Assembly (NCBI RefSeq): GCF_902832845.1
Contig: NZ_CADFDB010000011.1
Coordinates: 1-64,000, forward strand
Direction: 5' to 3'
DNA: 64,000 nucleotides
From: Burkholderia metallica
Lineage (GTDB): Bacteria > Pseudomonadota > Gammaproteobacteria > Burkholderiales > Burkholderiaceae
A model generated the notes under the pieces. The model was not told where the DNA came from, did not search any database, and was given only the letters and a program-made list of their open reading frames with translations. The position numbers and the translations under genes were made by a program. Shown here piece after piece: positions 1 through 8,971 of the stretch. The stretch's first letter is position 1, and each line of letters opens with the position of its first letter.

Positions 1-84
1 ACACTTATCGGCTGTTAATTTTTAAAGAGCATTTCTGCGAGAAACCTGAAGTTTCCCAGCAGCGCTGCGTTTTCAGCAGCAGAG
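1..84 (-). ncRNA. rRNA operon leader with boxA (partial, runs off left edge)
   Basis: Read on the minus strand, this is the transcribed leader of an rRNA operon whose 16S gene should lie beyond base 1. The boxA antitermination element TGCTCTTTA is at 23-31, followed by the TAAAAATTAACAGCC stretch typical of beta-proteobacterial rrn leaders. BoxA recruits the Nus factors that let polymerase read through the untranslated operon. No rRNA sequence itself is inside the window, so the assignment rests on boxA plus the strong promoter directly upstream. Confidence 0.8.
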
Positions 85-91
85 AAGCGAG

Positions 92-120
92 ATTATGAAC
101 CGTGTTTCGCAGCGCGTCAA
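92..120 (-). promoter_or_regulatory. rRNA operon promoter
   Basis: Minus-strand sigma70 promoter: -35 TTGACG at 115-120, a 17-bp spacer and -10 CATAAT at 92-97. An A/T-rich stretch just upstream (about 121-130) could act as an UP element. Spacing and the downstream boxA leader fit a ribosomal RNA promoter. Confidence 0.85.
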
Positions 121-302
121 CAACTTTTTACATCAGATCGTTGCGACTGCGGGGCTCAACTTCCAGGTCAGCCGTGCGCTCCAGACTCCCGCGCTTCGCC
201 AACCTTGCTTCCCTCTTCCGCACCGCGTTTCCGTTAGCGCGAAAGAGGCGTGATTCTAAGCACCGGCCACCTTCCACGCAAGCCCTTTGTGAAAATAATT
301 TG

Positions 303-336
303 AAAAAGCCCCCGTGCGCTCGCGCGCACGGGGGCT
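303..336 (-). terminator. intrinsic terminator after the GDSL gene
   Basis: A 12-bp G+C-rich stem (307-318 with 325-336) is followed on the minus strand by a run of five T. It ends the esterase transcript before it reaches the rRNA promoter. The stretch 121-302 between promoter and terminator holds no supported gene. Confidence 0.8.
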
Positions 337-411
337 TCGGGCTCGACGGGGCATGTGACGCCGCTGAACTCTACGTAGCCGACAACACGTCCGTCTATAT
401 ATAGACGCGCA

Positions 412-1686
412 TCACTTGCCGCCGGCCGCTGCCTGCAACTGCTCGACCGGCACCGCATCGGCCATCGCCGTGTAGCCCGCATCGCTCGGATGGATGCCGT
501 CCCCGCTATCGTATCGACGCTGCAGCACGCTCGGGCGCGCCGGATCGCGCAGTACCGCATCGAAGTCGACCACGCCGTCGAACCCGCTACCGCTCCGGAT
601 CCACCGGTTCACCTCGAGCCGGATCGCCTCGCGCCCCGCCGGCAGCCCGGCCGGCGTCAGCGTCGCGCCGAAGATCTTCACCCCTTGACGGTGCGCCGCG
701 TCGATCAGCCTGCGATAGCCGTCGATCAGCGACTCAGCCGTGACCTGCGTATGCGGGTGGTCGCAATCGAGCCCCGCGCGCGGCGGCATCGCCGCGAAGT
801 TGATGTCGTTGATCCCGATCAGCACGATCGCCGCCTTCACGCCCGCGCGCGACAGCGCATCGCGTTCGAAGCGCGATGCCAGCGACGTGCCGTAGCACGC
901 CGAATCGCTGAGCAGCCGGTTCCCGCTGATACCGAGGTTTGCGACGCCGATCGACTCCACGCCGGAGACCGTCAGCCGGCGCGCCAGTGCGTCCGGCCAG
1001 CGGCGGTTCCGGTTCACGCTCGAGCGCAGCCCGTCGGTGATCGAATCGCCGATCGCGGCGACGCTGGTGCGCGCGGAACCAGCCTCGACCGCGAGCTCGG
1101 TCACCCACGCATATTGCGTGAAACGGGTGCGGAACGCGGCAGCACCCGGGTCGCTCACGTGGTCGCCCGGCGACGACACATAGTTGAACTGGTTCGACAC
1201 GCGGTGCCAGACCGTCATCCGCTGGTTCGCCCCCATTTGAAGCGTGACCGCATACGGCCGCCCGGCCGCCACGTCGATCGCCACCGGATCGCTTTCGACC
1301 TCCTGGCTCGGAGCAAGCGTCACCGACGTCTTGCCGGCGAACCGGATCGGCACCGCCGCGCCGCTGAGCGCCGCACCGTCGCCGGCGCGCGCCAGGCTCG
1401 CCGCCTCGACGACCAGCGGTGCGCGGCCGTAGGCATTGCTGACGCGGATCCGCGCGGCGCGCCCCGACACGGTCGGATAAACGATCTGGCGCACGGCCCG
1501 GCCGGCCACGTCGGGCGCGCGATAGAGCGGCGGCGGTGCGGCAAGGTCGGGAATCGGTTGCAATGCCGTCGCCCACGCGGCAACCCATCCGGCCGGCGCA
1601 GCCGAGGCCGACGCCGCAAGCGGCGAGATAAAGACGGCCGCACCCAGCACGGCCGCGGCGATACTGCTTCGAAATGACATCGGCAA
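412..1686 (-). CDS. secreted SGNH/GDSL-family esterase
   Basis: 424-residue protein with an N-terminal signal peptide (hydrophobic run ending in an ASASAA-type cleavage region near residue 29). SGNH hydrolase blocks are visible: AIGDSITDG near residue 212 (nucleophile serine), GISGN near 250 (oxyanion Gly/Asn), GINDI near 290 and DGIHPSD near 396 (catalytic Asp and His). The family hydrolyses esters or acyl groups on lipids and polysaccharides; the substrate here cannot be read from sequence. The long N-terminal part before the GDS block is probably a beta-sandwich domain, as in two-domain secreted GDSL esterases. The gene is monocistronic and converges on the rRNA promoter region. Confidence 0.85.
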   Translation of the reverse strand: MPMSFRSSIAAAVLGAAVFISPLAASASAAPAGWVAAWATALQPIPDLAAPPPLYRAPDVAGRAVRQIVYPTVSGRAARIRVSNAYGRAPLVVEAASLARAGDGAALSGAAVPIRFAGKTSVTLAPSQEVESDPVAIDVAAGRPYAVTLQMGANQRMTVWHRVSNQFNYVSSPGDHVSDPGAAAFRTRFTQYAWVTELAVEAGSARTSVAAIGDSITDGLRSSVNRNRRWPDALARRLTVSGVESIGVANLGISGNRLLSDSACYGTSLASRFERDALSRAGVKAAIVLIGINDINFAAMPPRAGLDCDHPHTQVTAESLIDGYRRLIDAAHRQGVKIFGATLTPAGLPAGREAIRLEVNRWIRSGSGFDGVVDFDAVLRDPARPSVLQRRYDSGDGIHPSDAGYTAMADAVPVEQLQAAAGGK

Positions 1687-1822
1687 AATCCTCGTCGGAA
1701 AGCGGGCATTGTGCCGCAGAAGACGCGAACCCCACGCGCCGGACCCGCATCACGCCAACCCGATCGCGCCCCGAGGTCCCTCGTTTACCCGAATCCCAGC
1801 GCAAATCCGCAAGAAATTTATT

Positions 1823-1848
1823 AACCGACCGGTCGGTTGGTTTATACT
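1823..1848 (+). promoter_or_regulatory. PaaR-type operator and -10 box of the paa operon
   Basis: A perfect 16-bp palindrome, AACCGACCGGTCGGTT, occupies 1823-1838. It sits just upstream of a -10-like TATACT (1843-1848), 33 bp before the paaA start. TetR repressors of phenylacetate catabolism in Burkholderia recognise a palindrome of this type, and a TetR gene lies downstream in the same locus. The position over the -35/-10 spacer predicts repression by blocking polymerase, relieved by phenylacetyl-CoA. Confidence 0.75.
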
Positions 1849-1880
1849 TCGCACACATTCAACCGGACGAGAGTCTCGCC

Positions 1881-2879
1881 ATGTACACGCAATCCCTCGA
1901 CATCCCCGGCAACGTCGCGCCGCTCGACGCCGCAGCCGAGTCGCCCGAGCAGGCGCGGTTCGATGCGGTCATGGCCGTCGACGGCAAGATCGAACCGCAG
2001 GACTGGATGCCCGAAGCCTATCGCAAGACGCTGATTCGCCAGATCTCGCAGCACGCGCACTCGGAAGTCGTCGGCATGCTGCCCGAAGGCAACTGGATCT
2101 CGCGCGCGCCGAGCCTGAAGCGCAAGGCGATCCTGCTCGCGAAGGTCCAGGACGAAGCCGGCCACGGCCTCTATCTTTATAGCGCTGCCGAAACGCTCGG
2201 CGTGTCGCGCGATTCGCTGATCGACGCGTTGCACGCCGGCAAGGCGAAATACTCGAGCATCTTCAACTACCCGACGCCGACCTGGGCCGACGTCGGTGTG
2301 ATCGGCTGGCTCGTCGACGGCGCCGCGATCATGAACCAGATCCCGCTGTGCCGCTGCACGTACGGCCCGTACGCGCGCGCGATGATCCGCGTATGCAAGG
2401 AAGAATCGTTCCACCAGCGCCAGGGTTTCGACGCGCTGCTGTCGATGATGAAGGGCAGCGACGCGCAACGCGCGATGGTCCAGCAGGCCGTGAACCGCTG
2501 GTGGTGGCCGGTGCTGATGATGTTCGGCCCGAGCGACGCCGATTCGGTCCACAGCAGCCAGTCCGCGAAATGGGGCATCAAGCGGATCTCGAACGACGAC
2601 CTGCGGCAGAAATTCGTCGACGCGACGGTCGACCAGGCGAAGGTGCTCGGCGTGACGCTGCCCGACCCAGACCTGAAGTGGAACGAGGCGCGCGGCCATC
2701 ACGACTACGGCACGATCGACTGGGACGAATTCTGGCGCGTGGTCAACGGCGACGGCCCGTGCAACAAGGAACGCCTCGCGACCCGCGTGAAAGCGCACGA
2801 AGACGGCGCCTGGGTGCGCGAAGCCGCGCTCGCCCACGAAGCCAAGCGGCGTGCGCGCGCCGAACAGCACGCCGCCTGA
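1881..2879 (+). CDS. paaA: 1,2-phenylacetyl-CoA epoxidase catalytic subunit A
   Basis: Catalytic subunit of the multicomponent oxygenase that epoxidises the ring of phenylacetyl-CoA, the step after the CoA ligase in phenylacetate breakdown. The 332-residue protein carries the ferritin-like diiron ligands: DEAGH near residues 91-95 and EESFH near 174-178. The start was chosen at ATG 1881 because the sequence MYTQSL begins the family homology and GGACGAG lies upstream; the frame stays open further upstream but crosses the operator. First gene of paaABCDE. Confidence 0.97.
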   Translation: MYTQSLDIPGNVAPLDAAAESPEQARFDAVMAVDGKIEPQDWMPEAYRKTLIRQISQHAHSEVVGMLPEGNWISRAPSLKRKAILLAKVQDEAGHGLYLYSAAETLGVSRDSLIDALHAGKAKYSSIFNYPTPTWADVGVIGWLVDGAAIMNQIPLCRCTYGPYARAMIRVCKEESFHQRQGFDALLSMMKGSDAQRAMVQQAVNRWWWPVLMMFGPSDADSVHSSQSAKWGIKRISNDDLRQKFVDATVDQAKVLGVTLPDPDLKWNEARGHHDYGTIDWDEFWRVVNGDGPCNKERLATRVKAHEDGAWVREAALAHEAKRRARAEQHAA

Positions 2880-2919
2880 GCGGCGGCACACCATCGAATT
2901 CAGGATTCAGGAGAAAGTG

Positions 2920-3204
2920 ATGAACAAGGAATGGCCGATCTGGGAAGTGTTCGTGCGCAGCAAGCAGGGGCTCGACCACAAACATTGCGGCAGCCTGCAC
3001 GCCGCCGACGCGACGATGGCGCTGCGCATGGCGCGCGACGTCTACACGCGCCGCCAGGAAGGCGTGAGCATCTGGGTGGTGCCGTCGTCGGCGATCACCG
3101 CGTCGGATCCGAACGAGAAGGCCGAGCTGTTCGAGCCGGCGGGCGACAAGATCTACCGTCACCCGACCTTCTACACGCTGCCCGACGAAGTCAACCACAT
3201 GTAA
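2920..3204 (+). CDS. paaB: 1,2-phenylacetyl-CoA epoxidase subunit B
   Basis: Small 94-residue subunit that bridges PaaAC heterodimers in the epoxidase complex; it has no catalytic residues. The sequence EWPIWEVFVRSKQGLDHKHC matches the PaaB family from its first residues. An AGGAG ribosome binding site at 2909-2913 fixes the start. It lies 40 bp after paaA and 10 bp before paaC, so it is translated from the same message. Confidence 0.96.
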   Translation: MNKEWPIWEVFVRSKQGLDHKHCGSLHAADATMALRMARDVYTRRQEGVSIWVVPSSAITASDPNEKAELFEPAGDKIYRHPTFYTLPDEVNHM

Positions 3205-3214
3205 TGCGCGCGCC

Positions 3215-4018
3215 ATGACGATCACGCCCGAACACCTCTCCTACGTGCTGCGCCTCGCGGACAACGCGCTGATTCTCGGTCAGCGCAACGCCGAATGGTG
3301 CGGCCACGGCCCGATCCTCGAGGAAGACATCGCCCTCACGAACATGAGCCTCGACCTCATCGGCCAGGCGCGCATGCTGTATTCCCATGCCGCCGAACTC
3401 GAGCGCCAGGTGAACGGCGCGGCGAAGACCGAGGACGACTACGCGTACTTCCGCACCGAGCGCGAGTTCGCGAACTTCACGCTCGCCGAGCTGCCGCACT
3501 ATGGCCCGGTCGCCGGCACCGCGCATGCGGACAAGGACTACGCGGTGACGATCGTGCGCAACTTCCTGTACTCGGCGCTGATGCTGCACGTGTGGACCGC
3601 GCTCGAGACGTCGGCCGACCCGCAGCTCGCCGCGATCGCCGCGAAATCGGTGAAGGAAACCCGCTATCACGTGCAGCACGCACGCGAGTGGCTCGTTCGC
3701 CTCGGCGACGGCACCGACGAATCGCACCGTCGCGCGCAAGACGCGCTCGACTACCTGACGCCGTACACGCGCGAATTCTTCGCCGCCGATGCGATCGACG
3801 ACGCGGTCGCCGCAGAGGGGATCGCACCCGCACCGGCCACGCTCGAAGCGGCGTGGCGGGCGGACGTCGACGACGCGCTCGCAGAAGCGACGCTCACGCT
3901 GCCAGCCCCCGTGCAGCACGTAACCACCGGCAAGCAAGGCGAGCACTCGGAGCACATGGGCTACCTGCTCGCCGAAATGCAGAGCCTCGCGCGCCAGCAC
4001 CCCGGCGCGACCTGGTAA
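3215..4018 (+). CDS. paaC: 1,2-phenylacetyl-CoA epoxidase subunit C
   Basis: 267-residue structural partner of PaaA. It shares the ferritin-like fold but is non-catalytic and stabilises the catalytic subunit. Family features include the N-terminal YVLRLADNALILGQRNAEW segment and the WCGHGPILEEDIALTN motif. Length is close to that of other PaaC proteins. It sits between paaB (10 bp) and paaD (25 bp) in the operon. Confidence 0.96.
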   Translation: MTITPEHLSYVLRLADNALILGQRNAEWCGHGPILEEDIALTNMSLDLIGQARMLYSHAAELERQVNGAAKTEDDYAYFRTEREFANFTLAELPHYGPVAGTAHADKDYAVTIVRNFLYSALMLHVWTALETSADPQLAAIAAKSVKETRYHVQHAREWLVRLGDGTDESHRRAQDALDYLTPYTREFFAADAIDDAVAAEGIAPAPATLEAAWRADVDDALAEATLTLPAPVQHVTTGKQGEHSEHMGYLLAEMQSLARQHPGATW

Positions 4019-4043
4019 CCGGCCCACGCCACGGAGCCCGACG

Positions 4044-4613
4044 ATGTCCGTCCAGACCGCCGCCCCCGCCCACGCCCACGCCGCGCCCGCCGCGCACCAC
4101 GACGATCCGCTGCTCGCCCGTGCCTGGGACGTGCTCGAAGCCGTGCCCGATCCCGAGATTCCGGTCGTGTCGATCCGCGAGCTCGGCATCCTGCGCGACG
4201 TCCGTCGCGCGGACGACGGTCTGCTCGAAGTCGTGATCACGCCGACCTACTCGGGCTGCCCGGCGATGTCGCAGATCGCGGAAGACATCGCCGCCGCGCT
4301 GCAGTCGGCCGACCTGCCGCCGCACCGGATCGAGACGGTGCTCGCCCCCGCGTGGACAACCGACTGGATCACGCAGGAGGCGCGCGACAAGCTGCGCGCA
4401 TACGGCATCGCGCCGCCGGTCGGCCAGTGCGGCAGCGCCGCACCGCGGGAAAACGTCGTGCGCTTCGTACCGCGCCCGGTCGCCGCACCCGCGTGCCCGC
4501 GCTGCGGCTCCGCCCGTACCGAACGCCTCGCGCAATTCGCGTCCACGGCCTGCAAGGCGCTGTATCGCTGCGTCGACTGCCGCGAACCCTTCGACTACTT
4601 CAAACCCTATTAA
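4044..4613 (+). CDS. paaD: phenylacetate degradation protein, Fe-S maturation factor
   Basis: 189 residues. The N-terminal two thirds is a MIP18/DUF59 domain (DPEIPVVSIRELGILRDV near 37-54, with SGCPAM), a fold used in Fe-S cluster assembly. The C-terminus adds a zinc-ribbon-like cysteine cluster, CPRCGS near 152-157 and CVDC near 176-179. PaaD is required for an active epoxidase, probably through cluster insertion into PaaE or the diiron site. A His/Ala-rich tail of about 20 residues precedes the domain. The stop is 5 bp before paaE. Confidence 0.94.
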   Translation: MSVQTAAPAHAHAAPAAHHDDPLLARAWDVLEAVPDPEIPVVSIRELGILRDVRRADDGLLEVVITPTYSGCPAMSQIAEDIAAALQSADLPPHRIETVLAPAWTTDWITQEARDKLRAYGIAPPVGQCGSAAPRENVVRFVPRPVAAPACPRCGSARTERLAQFASTACKALYRCVDCREPFDYFKPY

Positions 4614-4618
4614 TCGAT

Positions 4619-5707
4619 ATGGCGACCCCGCAATTTCATCCGCTGCGTATCCGCGACGTGCGGCCCGAGACCGCCGACGCCGTGACCGTCTCCTTCGACG
4701 TGCCGCCCGAACTGCGCGACGCGTACCGTTTCACGCAGGGCCAGTTCGTCACGCTGAAGACCCACATCGACGGCGAGGAGACGCGCCGCTCGTATTCGAT
4801 CTGCGTCGGCACGACGGACTACGACCGTGACGGCGAACTGCGCATCGGCATCAAGCGCGTGCGCGGCGGCCGCTTCTCGAACTTCGCGTTCGATACGCTG
4901 AAGCCCGGCCACACGATCGACGTGATGACGCCGGACGGCCGCTTCTTCACGCACCTGAACGCCGACCACGGCAAGCAGTACGTCGCGTTTTCCGGCGGCT
5001 CGGGGATCACGCCGGTGCTCGCGATCGTGAAGACGACGCTCGAACTGGAGCCGCGCAGCACGTTCACGCTGATCTACGGCAATCGCAGCGTCGACGCGAT
5101 CATGTTCGCGGAAGAGCTCGAGGACCTGAAGAACCGCTACATGAACCGCTTCGTCCTGTATCACGTGCTGTCGGACGACCTGCAGGACGTCGAGCTGTTC
5201 AATGGTGTGCTCGACCAGGCGAAATGCGCGGAATTCCTCGACACGCTGACGCCGGCCGACGCGATCGACGAGGCGTTCATCTGCGGCCCCGCGCCGATGA
5301 TGGACGCGGCCGAAGCCGCGCTGAAAGCGGCCGGCGTGCCGCAGGCGAAGGTGCACGTCGAGCGCTTCGGCACGCCGCTGCCGCAAGCCGGCGCGCCGGT
5401 CGTCGAAATCACCGACCAGACGCCGGCCGCCGACCTCGAAATCGTGCTCGACGGGAAGAAGCGCAAGCTGCGGCTGCCGTACGAAGGCGTGAGCCTGCTC
5501 GACATCGGGCTGCGCGCGGGCCTCGCGCTGCCGTACGCGTGCAAGGGCGGCGTGTGCTGCACGTGCCGCGCGAAGGTGCTCGAAGGCGAAGTCCGGATGG
5601 AGAAGAACTACACGCTGGAAGAACACGAAGTGAAGGACGGCTTCGTGCTCACGTGCCAGTGCCACCCGGTCAGCGACAAGGTCGTCGTGAGTTTCGACGA
5701 GCGTTGA
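4619..5707 (+). CDS. paaE: 1,2-phenylacetyl-CoA epoxidase reductase subunit E
   Basis: 362-residue reductase that passes NADPH electrons to the PaaAC diiron centre. Domain order is a ferredoxin-reductase FAD domain (RRSYSIC near 55-61), an NAD(P) domain (GGSGITP near 125-131) and a C-terminal plant-type [2Fe-2S] ferredoxin (CKGGVCCTC near 307-315 plus a cysteine near 345, spacing CX4CX2C...C). Start ATG 4619 follows paaD by 5 bp. It is the last epoxidase gene and is followed by a strong terminator hairpin. Confidence 0.97.
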   Translation: MATPQFHPLRIRDVRPETADAVTVSFDVPPELRDAYRFTQGQFVTLKTHIDGEETRRSYSICVGTTDYDRDGELRIGIKRVRGGRFSNFAFDTLKPGHTIDVMTPDGRFFTHLNADHGKQYVAFSGGSGITPVLAIVKTTLELEPRSTFTLIYGNRSVDAIMFAEELEDLKNRYMNRFVLYHVLSDDLQDVELFNGVLDQAKCAEFLDTLTPADAIDEAFICGPAPMMDAAEAALKAAGVPQAKVHVERFGTPLPQAGAPVVEITDQTPAADLEIVLDGKKRKLRLPYEGVSLLDIGLRAGLALPYACKGGVCCTCRAKVLEGEVRMEKNYTLEEHEVKDGFVLTCQCHPVSDKVVVSFDER

Positions 5708-5769
5708 GCGACGTCGCGTCGCGGCGCCGGACGGTTTCTCGCCGTCACACATCTCGCTTACACTAGGGG

Positions 5770-5820
5770 CCGCCGGCCGGCTGGACATCGCAACGTCCGC
5801 CCGGCCGGCGGTTTTCTTTT
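5770..5820 (+). terminator. intrinsic terminator after paaE
   Basis: An 11-bp stem (5770-5780 with 5801-5811) is followed by TTTTCTTTT. Placed between paaE and the DUF1835 gene, it should end or attenuate the paaABCDE message, so the following two genes may be expressed at a lower level. Confidence 0.8.
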
Positions 5821-5835
5821 GTTGACGACAGGCCG

Positions 5836-6663
5836 ATGAGCACCATTCATGTGATTCAGGGCGGCACCGCCGCCGCGTCGCTGCGCGAAGCGCTTGCGCA
5901 AGCCGGACGCCACGACGAGCACGTCGTCGGATTGCTCGACGATCTCGGCTTCGGGCCGCTCAAGGGCGCCGACGAGACGCCCGACACACGCGCCGCCTTC
6001 TGGCGACGCGTGCTCGGCGACCAGATTCCCGACTGGAACGCGGAAATCGAAGGCGAGTTCGCGCGCCTCGACCAGCTTGCGATGGATACCGGGCAGGTGG
6101 TCGTGTGGCACGCACCGAGCGTCGGCGACAAGCTGCTGCTGCGGCGCGTCGCCTATCACCTGCGCAACGTCCCGCAACGCCTGAACGAAGTGCGGCTGTC
6201 GGCCGCCGATCTCGACCCGGCGCAGCGCGCGTCGCTGTCGCGCACCGACCAGGCATGCGCGACCGGGATGTTCTCGCCCGCGGAACTGGCGCGCAAGCGC
6301 CCCGTGGCCGCGCCGATCTCGGTGCTGCGCATCGGGCGCCTCGCGCTCGAATGGCAGGAAGCGAAGCACCTGAACGCCGAGCTGCGCTACTGGGTCAGCA
6401 ACACGATCAAGAGCGGCCACTACGAGGATCTCGACGCGCTGATCCTCGCTCGTGCGCAAGCCGACTGGCTGCCCGCCCGGCGCCTCGTCGGCGGCATCAT
6501 GGCCGATGCAGACCGCGGCGGGCTGTTCGTCAGCGACGCGATCGCCTGGTGGCGCTGCCGCGAGCTCGCAGCCGCCGGCCGGCTCGAGCTGCAGGACGAC
6601 ACGCCGGACGCCCTCTCTTTCACGCAGGTGCGCACGGCCCGCACGGCCCCCCCGCACCGCTAA
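5836..6663 (+). CDS. DUF1835 domain protein of the paa locus
   Basis: 275-residue cytoplasmic protein with an N-terminal DUF1835 domain (IHVIQGGTAAASLREAL near 4-20, then LLDDLGFGPL) and a C-terminal DUF3658-like part ending near residue 265. Its biochemical function is unknown. It lies between the paa terminator and the TetR regulator, 16 bp before the latter, and this position is kept in Burkholderia paa loci as I recall them. A link to phenylacetate metabolism is inferred from position only. No signal peptide or membrane segment is visible. Confidence 0.8.
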   Translation: MSTIHVIQGGTAAASLREALAQAGRHDEHVVGLLDDLGFGPLKGADETPDTRAAFWRRVLGDQIPDWNAEIEGEFARLDQLAMDTGQVVVWHAPSVGDKLLLRRVAYHLRNVPQRLNEVRLSAADLDPAQRASLSRTDQACATGMFSPAELARKRPVAAPISVLRIGRLALEWQEAKHLNAELRYWVSNTIKSGHYEDLDALILARAQADWLPARRLVGGIMADADRGGLFVSDAIAWWRCRELAAAGRLELQDDTPDALSFTQVRTARTAPPHR

Positions 6664-6679
6664 TCTTCCCCATTCGACC

Positions 6680-7285
6680 ATGGCCCGAACCCGAGCGCCC
6701 GACCACGAATCCCAGCGCGAGCAGATCCTCGATCTGGCCGCCGAGAAATTCGCGCAGACGAGCTACCCGAGCACGTCGATGTCCGATCTCGCGACCGCGA
6801 GCGGCACGTCGAAGGCGCGGCTTTATCACTATTACGAGAGCAAGGAAGCGATCCTGTTCGACCTGCTCGACCGCTACACGAAACGGCTGATGCTGATCAT
6901 CGCCGAGGTCGAGGGCGCGAGCCAGCGGCGCGGCCTCGGCGAGCGCGACGCGTTTGCCGAGCTCGTGCGCGCATTCCTGGCCGAATACGAGACGTCGCAC
7001 AGCCGCCACGTCGCGCTACTCAACGACGTGAAGTATCTCGAGGACGCGCAGCGCGAAATCGTGCTCGACCGCCAGCGCGACATCGTCGCGGCGTTCACGC
7101 GGCAGCTCGCGCGCGCGTACCCGGACCGCATCTCGAAGGAAAACCAGACGTCCGTGACGATGATGGTGTTCGGGATGATCAACTGGACCTTCACGTGGCT
7201 GAAGCCGGGCGGGCGCCTCGGCTACCGCGACTTCGCCGAACAGGTGATCGACCTGATCGAACGCGGGCTGTCGACGGGCGCCTGA
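6680..7285 (+). CDS. paaR: TetR-family repressor of phenylacetate catabolism
   Basis: 201-residue TetR regulator. The helix-turn-helix lies near residues 33-56 (SMSDLATASGTSKARLYHYY), followed by the KEAILFDLL segment that starts the ligand-binding half. In Burkholderia the TetR gene next to paaABCDE encodes PaaR, which represses paa genes and responds to phenylacetyl-CoA. The operator before paaA fits such a regulator. The start at 6680 was chosen because it begins the conserved N-terminus; the open frame upstream overlaps the DUF1835 gene. Confidence 0.85.
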   Translation: MARTRAPDHESQREQILDLAAEKFAQTSYPSTSMSDLATASGTSKARLYHYYESKEAILFDLLDRYTKRLMLIIAEVEGASQRRGLGERDAFAELVRAFLAEYETSHSRHVALLNDVKYLEDAQREIVLDRQRDIVAAFTRQLARAYPDRISKENQTSVTMMVFGMINWTFTWLKPGGRLGYRDFAEQVIDLIERGLSTGA

Positions 7286-7354
7286 TTGCCGCGCAGCAGC
7301 ATGCGTTGCGCGACGGGCACAGTGCGACCGCCCGCCGCGCACTTCATATGACGA

Positions 7355-7374
7355 ATTTTAAATCCGTTTAAAAT
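7355..7374. promoter_or_regulatory. perfect A/T palindrome upstream of the GNAT gene
   Basis: ATTTTAAA-TCCG-TTTAAAAT is a perfect 8-4-8 inverted repeat in a locally A/T-rich stretch. A second, wider pair (TAAATCCG at 7359-7366 and CGGATTTA at 7399-7406) overlaps it. This could be a regulator site or a cruciform-prone segment for the GNAT gene, which has a -10-like TAAAAT at 7464-7469. No regulator is identified. Confidence 0.4.
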
Positions 7375-7518
7375 CATATAGATATAGAATGAACTAAGCG
7401 GATTTAGAATTCCTCCTCAGCACAAACAACGTCAAATACGGGTTTTCCCCAACCCCGCTCGGGTAAAATGCTGTTGCATTGCACAACCGACTTGTGCACC
7501 CACACTGAGGAACCCACG

Positions 7519-8166
7519 ATGAACACGCAATTCAACGGCCGTGCCGATGCTGTCGGCAACGCCGGTAGTGCGCCGGTTCTCGTCAGGGAACTGGCTTCCA
7601 AAGACCGTGAGCAAATGCTCACCCACTTTCTCTCGCTCGACGAAGAGGACCGCCTGCTGCGCTTCGGCCAGATGGTGCCCGACCACGTGATCGAGAACTA
7701 TGTCCGCACGATCGACTTCGGTCGCGATACCGTGTTCGGCGTGTTCGACCACGACCTCGAACTGATCGGCGTCGGCCACCTCGCCTATCTGCCGGCCGAC
7801 GGCGACAAGCGCACGGCCGAATTCGGCGTGTCGGTGCTCGAAAGCGCACGCGGCCGCGGCGTCGGCTCGAAGCTGTTCGAGCGCGCGGCGATCCGCAGCC
7901 GCAACACGCACGTGACGACGCTGTACATGCACTGCCTGTCGCGGAACGCGACGATGATGCATATCGCGAAGAAGTCCGGGATGCGGATCGAGTACGCGTA
8001 CGGTGAAGCGGATGCATACCTGTCGCTGCCGCCGGCCGACCACTCGACGATCATCGCCGAGATGCTGCAGGAACAGGCCGCGGTGTTCGACTACGCGATG
8101 AAGCGCCAGGCGCGCCGCACCACGAAGTTCATCGAATCGCTGATGCCCGCCGCGCTGACGGCGTAA
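7519..8166 (+). CDS. GNAT-family N-acetyltransferase
   Basis: 215 residues with one GNAT domain in the middle. Motif A, with the acetyl-CoA loop ARGRGVGSKLFERA, lies near 113-126, and MHCLSRNATMMHIAKKSGM near 143-161 matches the following motif B region. The substrate is not predictable. A C-terminal helix rich in Arg/Lys (KRQARRTTKF) is unusual for the family and may bind nucleic acid or a partner. The start at 7519 follows CTGAGGAAC. Single gene between paaR and the Lrp regulator. Confidence 0.85.
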   Translation: MNTQFNGRADAVGNAGSAPVLVRELASKDREQMLTHFLSLDEEDRLLRFGQMVPDHVIENYVRTIDFGRDTVFGVFDHDLELIGVGHLAYLPADGDKRTAEFGVSVLESARGRGVGSKLFERAAIRSRNTHVTTLYMHCLSRNATMMHIAKKSGMRIEYAYGEADAYLSLPPADHSTIIAEMLQEQAAVFDYAMKRQARRTTKFIESLMPAALTA

Positions 8167-8235
8167 CGTCGGCCAGCCGGGCCGCGCCCGCCGCGCGCCC
8201 GGCCCCCTCTTCCCTTCTGCCCACCAACGGGCCCG

Positions 8236-8760
8236 CTAGCGCACCGACCGAATCGGCAACGCGGTCGTCTCCTTGAAGCAGTCGAGCGAGAAGCTCGTCT
8301 TCACGTCGATCACCGACGGGTGATGCAGCAGATGCTCCTGCACGAAGCGGGAGAAATGCGCCATGTCCTCGACCTGCACGCGCAGCAGGTAATCCATGTC
8401 CCCCGTCATCGCGTGGCATGCGACCACTTCCGGCCACGCCTGCACGGCCGCGCGGAACAGTTCCGCGTGGGTTGCGCCCGCGCGCGCCGACGTCTCGTCG
8501 ACCCGCACCGGCGCGAGGCCGCCGCGCTTCTCCAGCCGCACGCTCACGTACGCGAGCAGGTCGAGCCCGAGCTTCTGCGGATTCAGCAGCGCGACGTAGC
8601 CGGTGATCACGCCGATCTCCTCGAGCCGCCGGATCCGCCGCAAGCACGGGCTCGGCGACAGGTTCACGCGCTCGGCGATCTCCTGGTTCGACAGGCGCCC
8701 GTTCTCCTGAAGAATCGCCAGAATCCGCCGGTCGATGGCATCCAATTCGGCTTGCGCCAT
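8236..8760 (-). CDS. Lrp/AsnC-family regulator divergent from hpd
   Basis: 174 residues. The N-terminal winged helix-turn-helix (LDAIDRRILAILQENGRLSNQEIAERVNLSPSPCLRRI) occupies residues 6-43, and a RAM ligand-binding domain follows to about 160. It is divergently transcribed from hpd across 211 bp. Such pairs usually mean the regulator senses the amino acid degraded by its neighbour, here tyrosine or phenylalanine; that link is inference. Confidence 0.88.
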   Translation of the reverse strand: MAQAELDAIDRRILAILQENGRLSNQEIAERVNLSPSPCLRRIRRLEEIGVITGYVALLNPQKLGLDLLAYVSVRLEKRGGLAPVRVDETSARAGATHAELFRAAVQAWPEVVACHAMTGDMDYLLRVQVEDMAHFSRFVQEHLLHHPSVIDVKTSFSLDCFKETTALPIRSVR

Positions 8761-8971
8761 CTTCTGCCCTCCATTGATTATTTCGAGACTGGAAATTGCG
8801 CCATCGTAGGGTCAGGCGATCAAGTTCGCAAGTTTCCGCTCGCGGCTGCCCGCTACACTTTGTCGCACGTACCGATTCGTCGCGCACGCGCCGCGTGCGC
8901 CACGTTCGACATCGAACCAGGCCGGGCATGCGCACGTCGCTCCGGCCGATCGCCCCCACTGGAGACACGCC

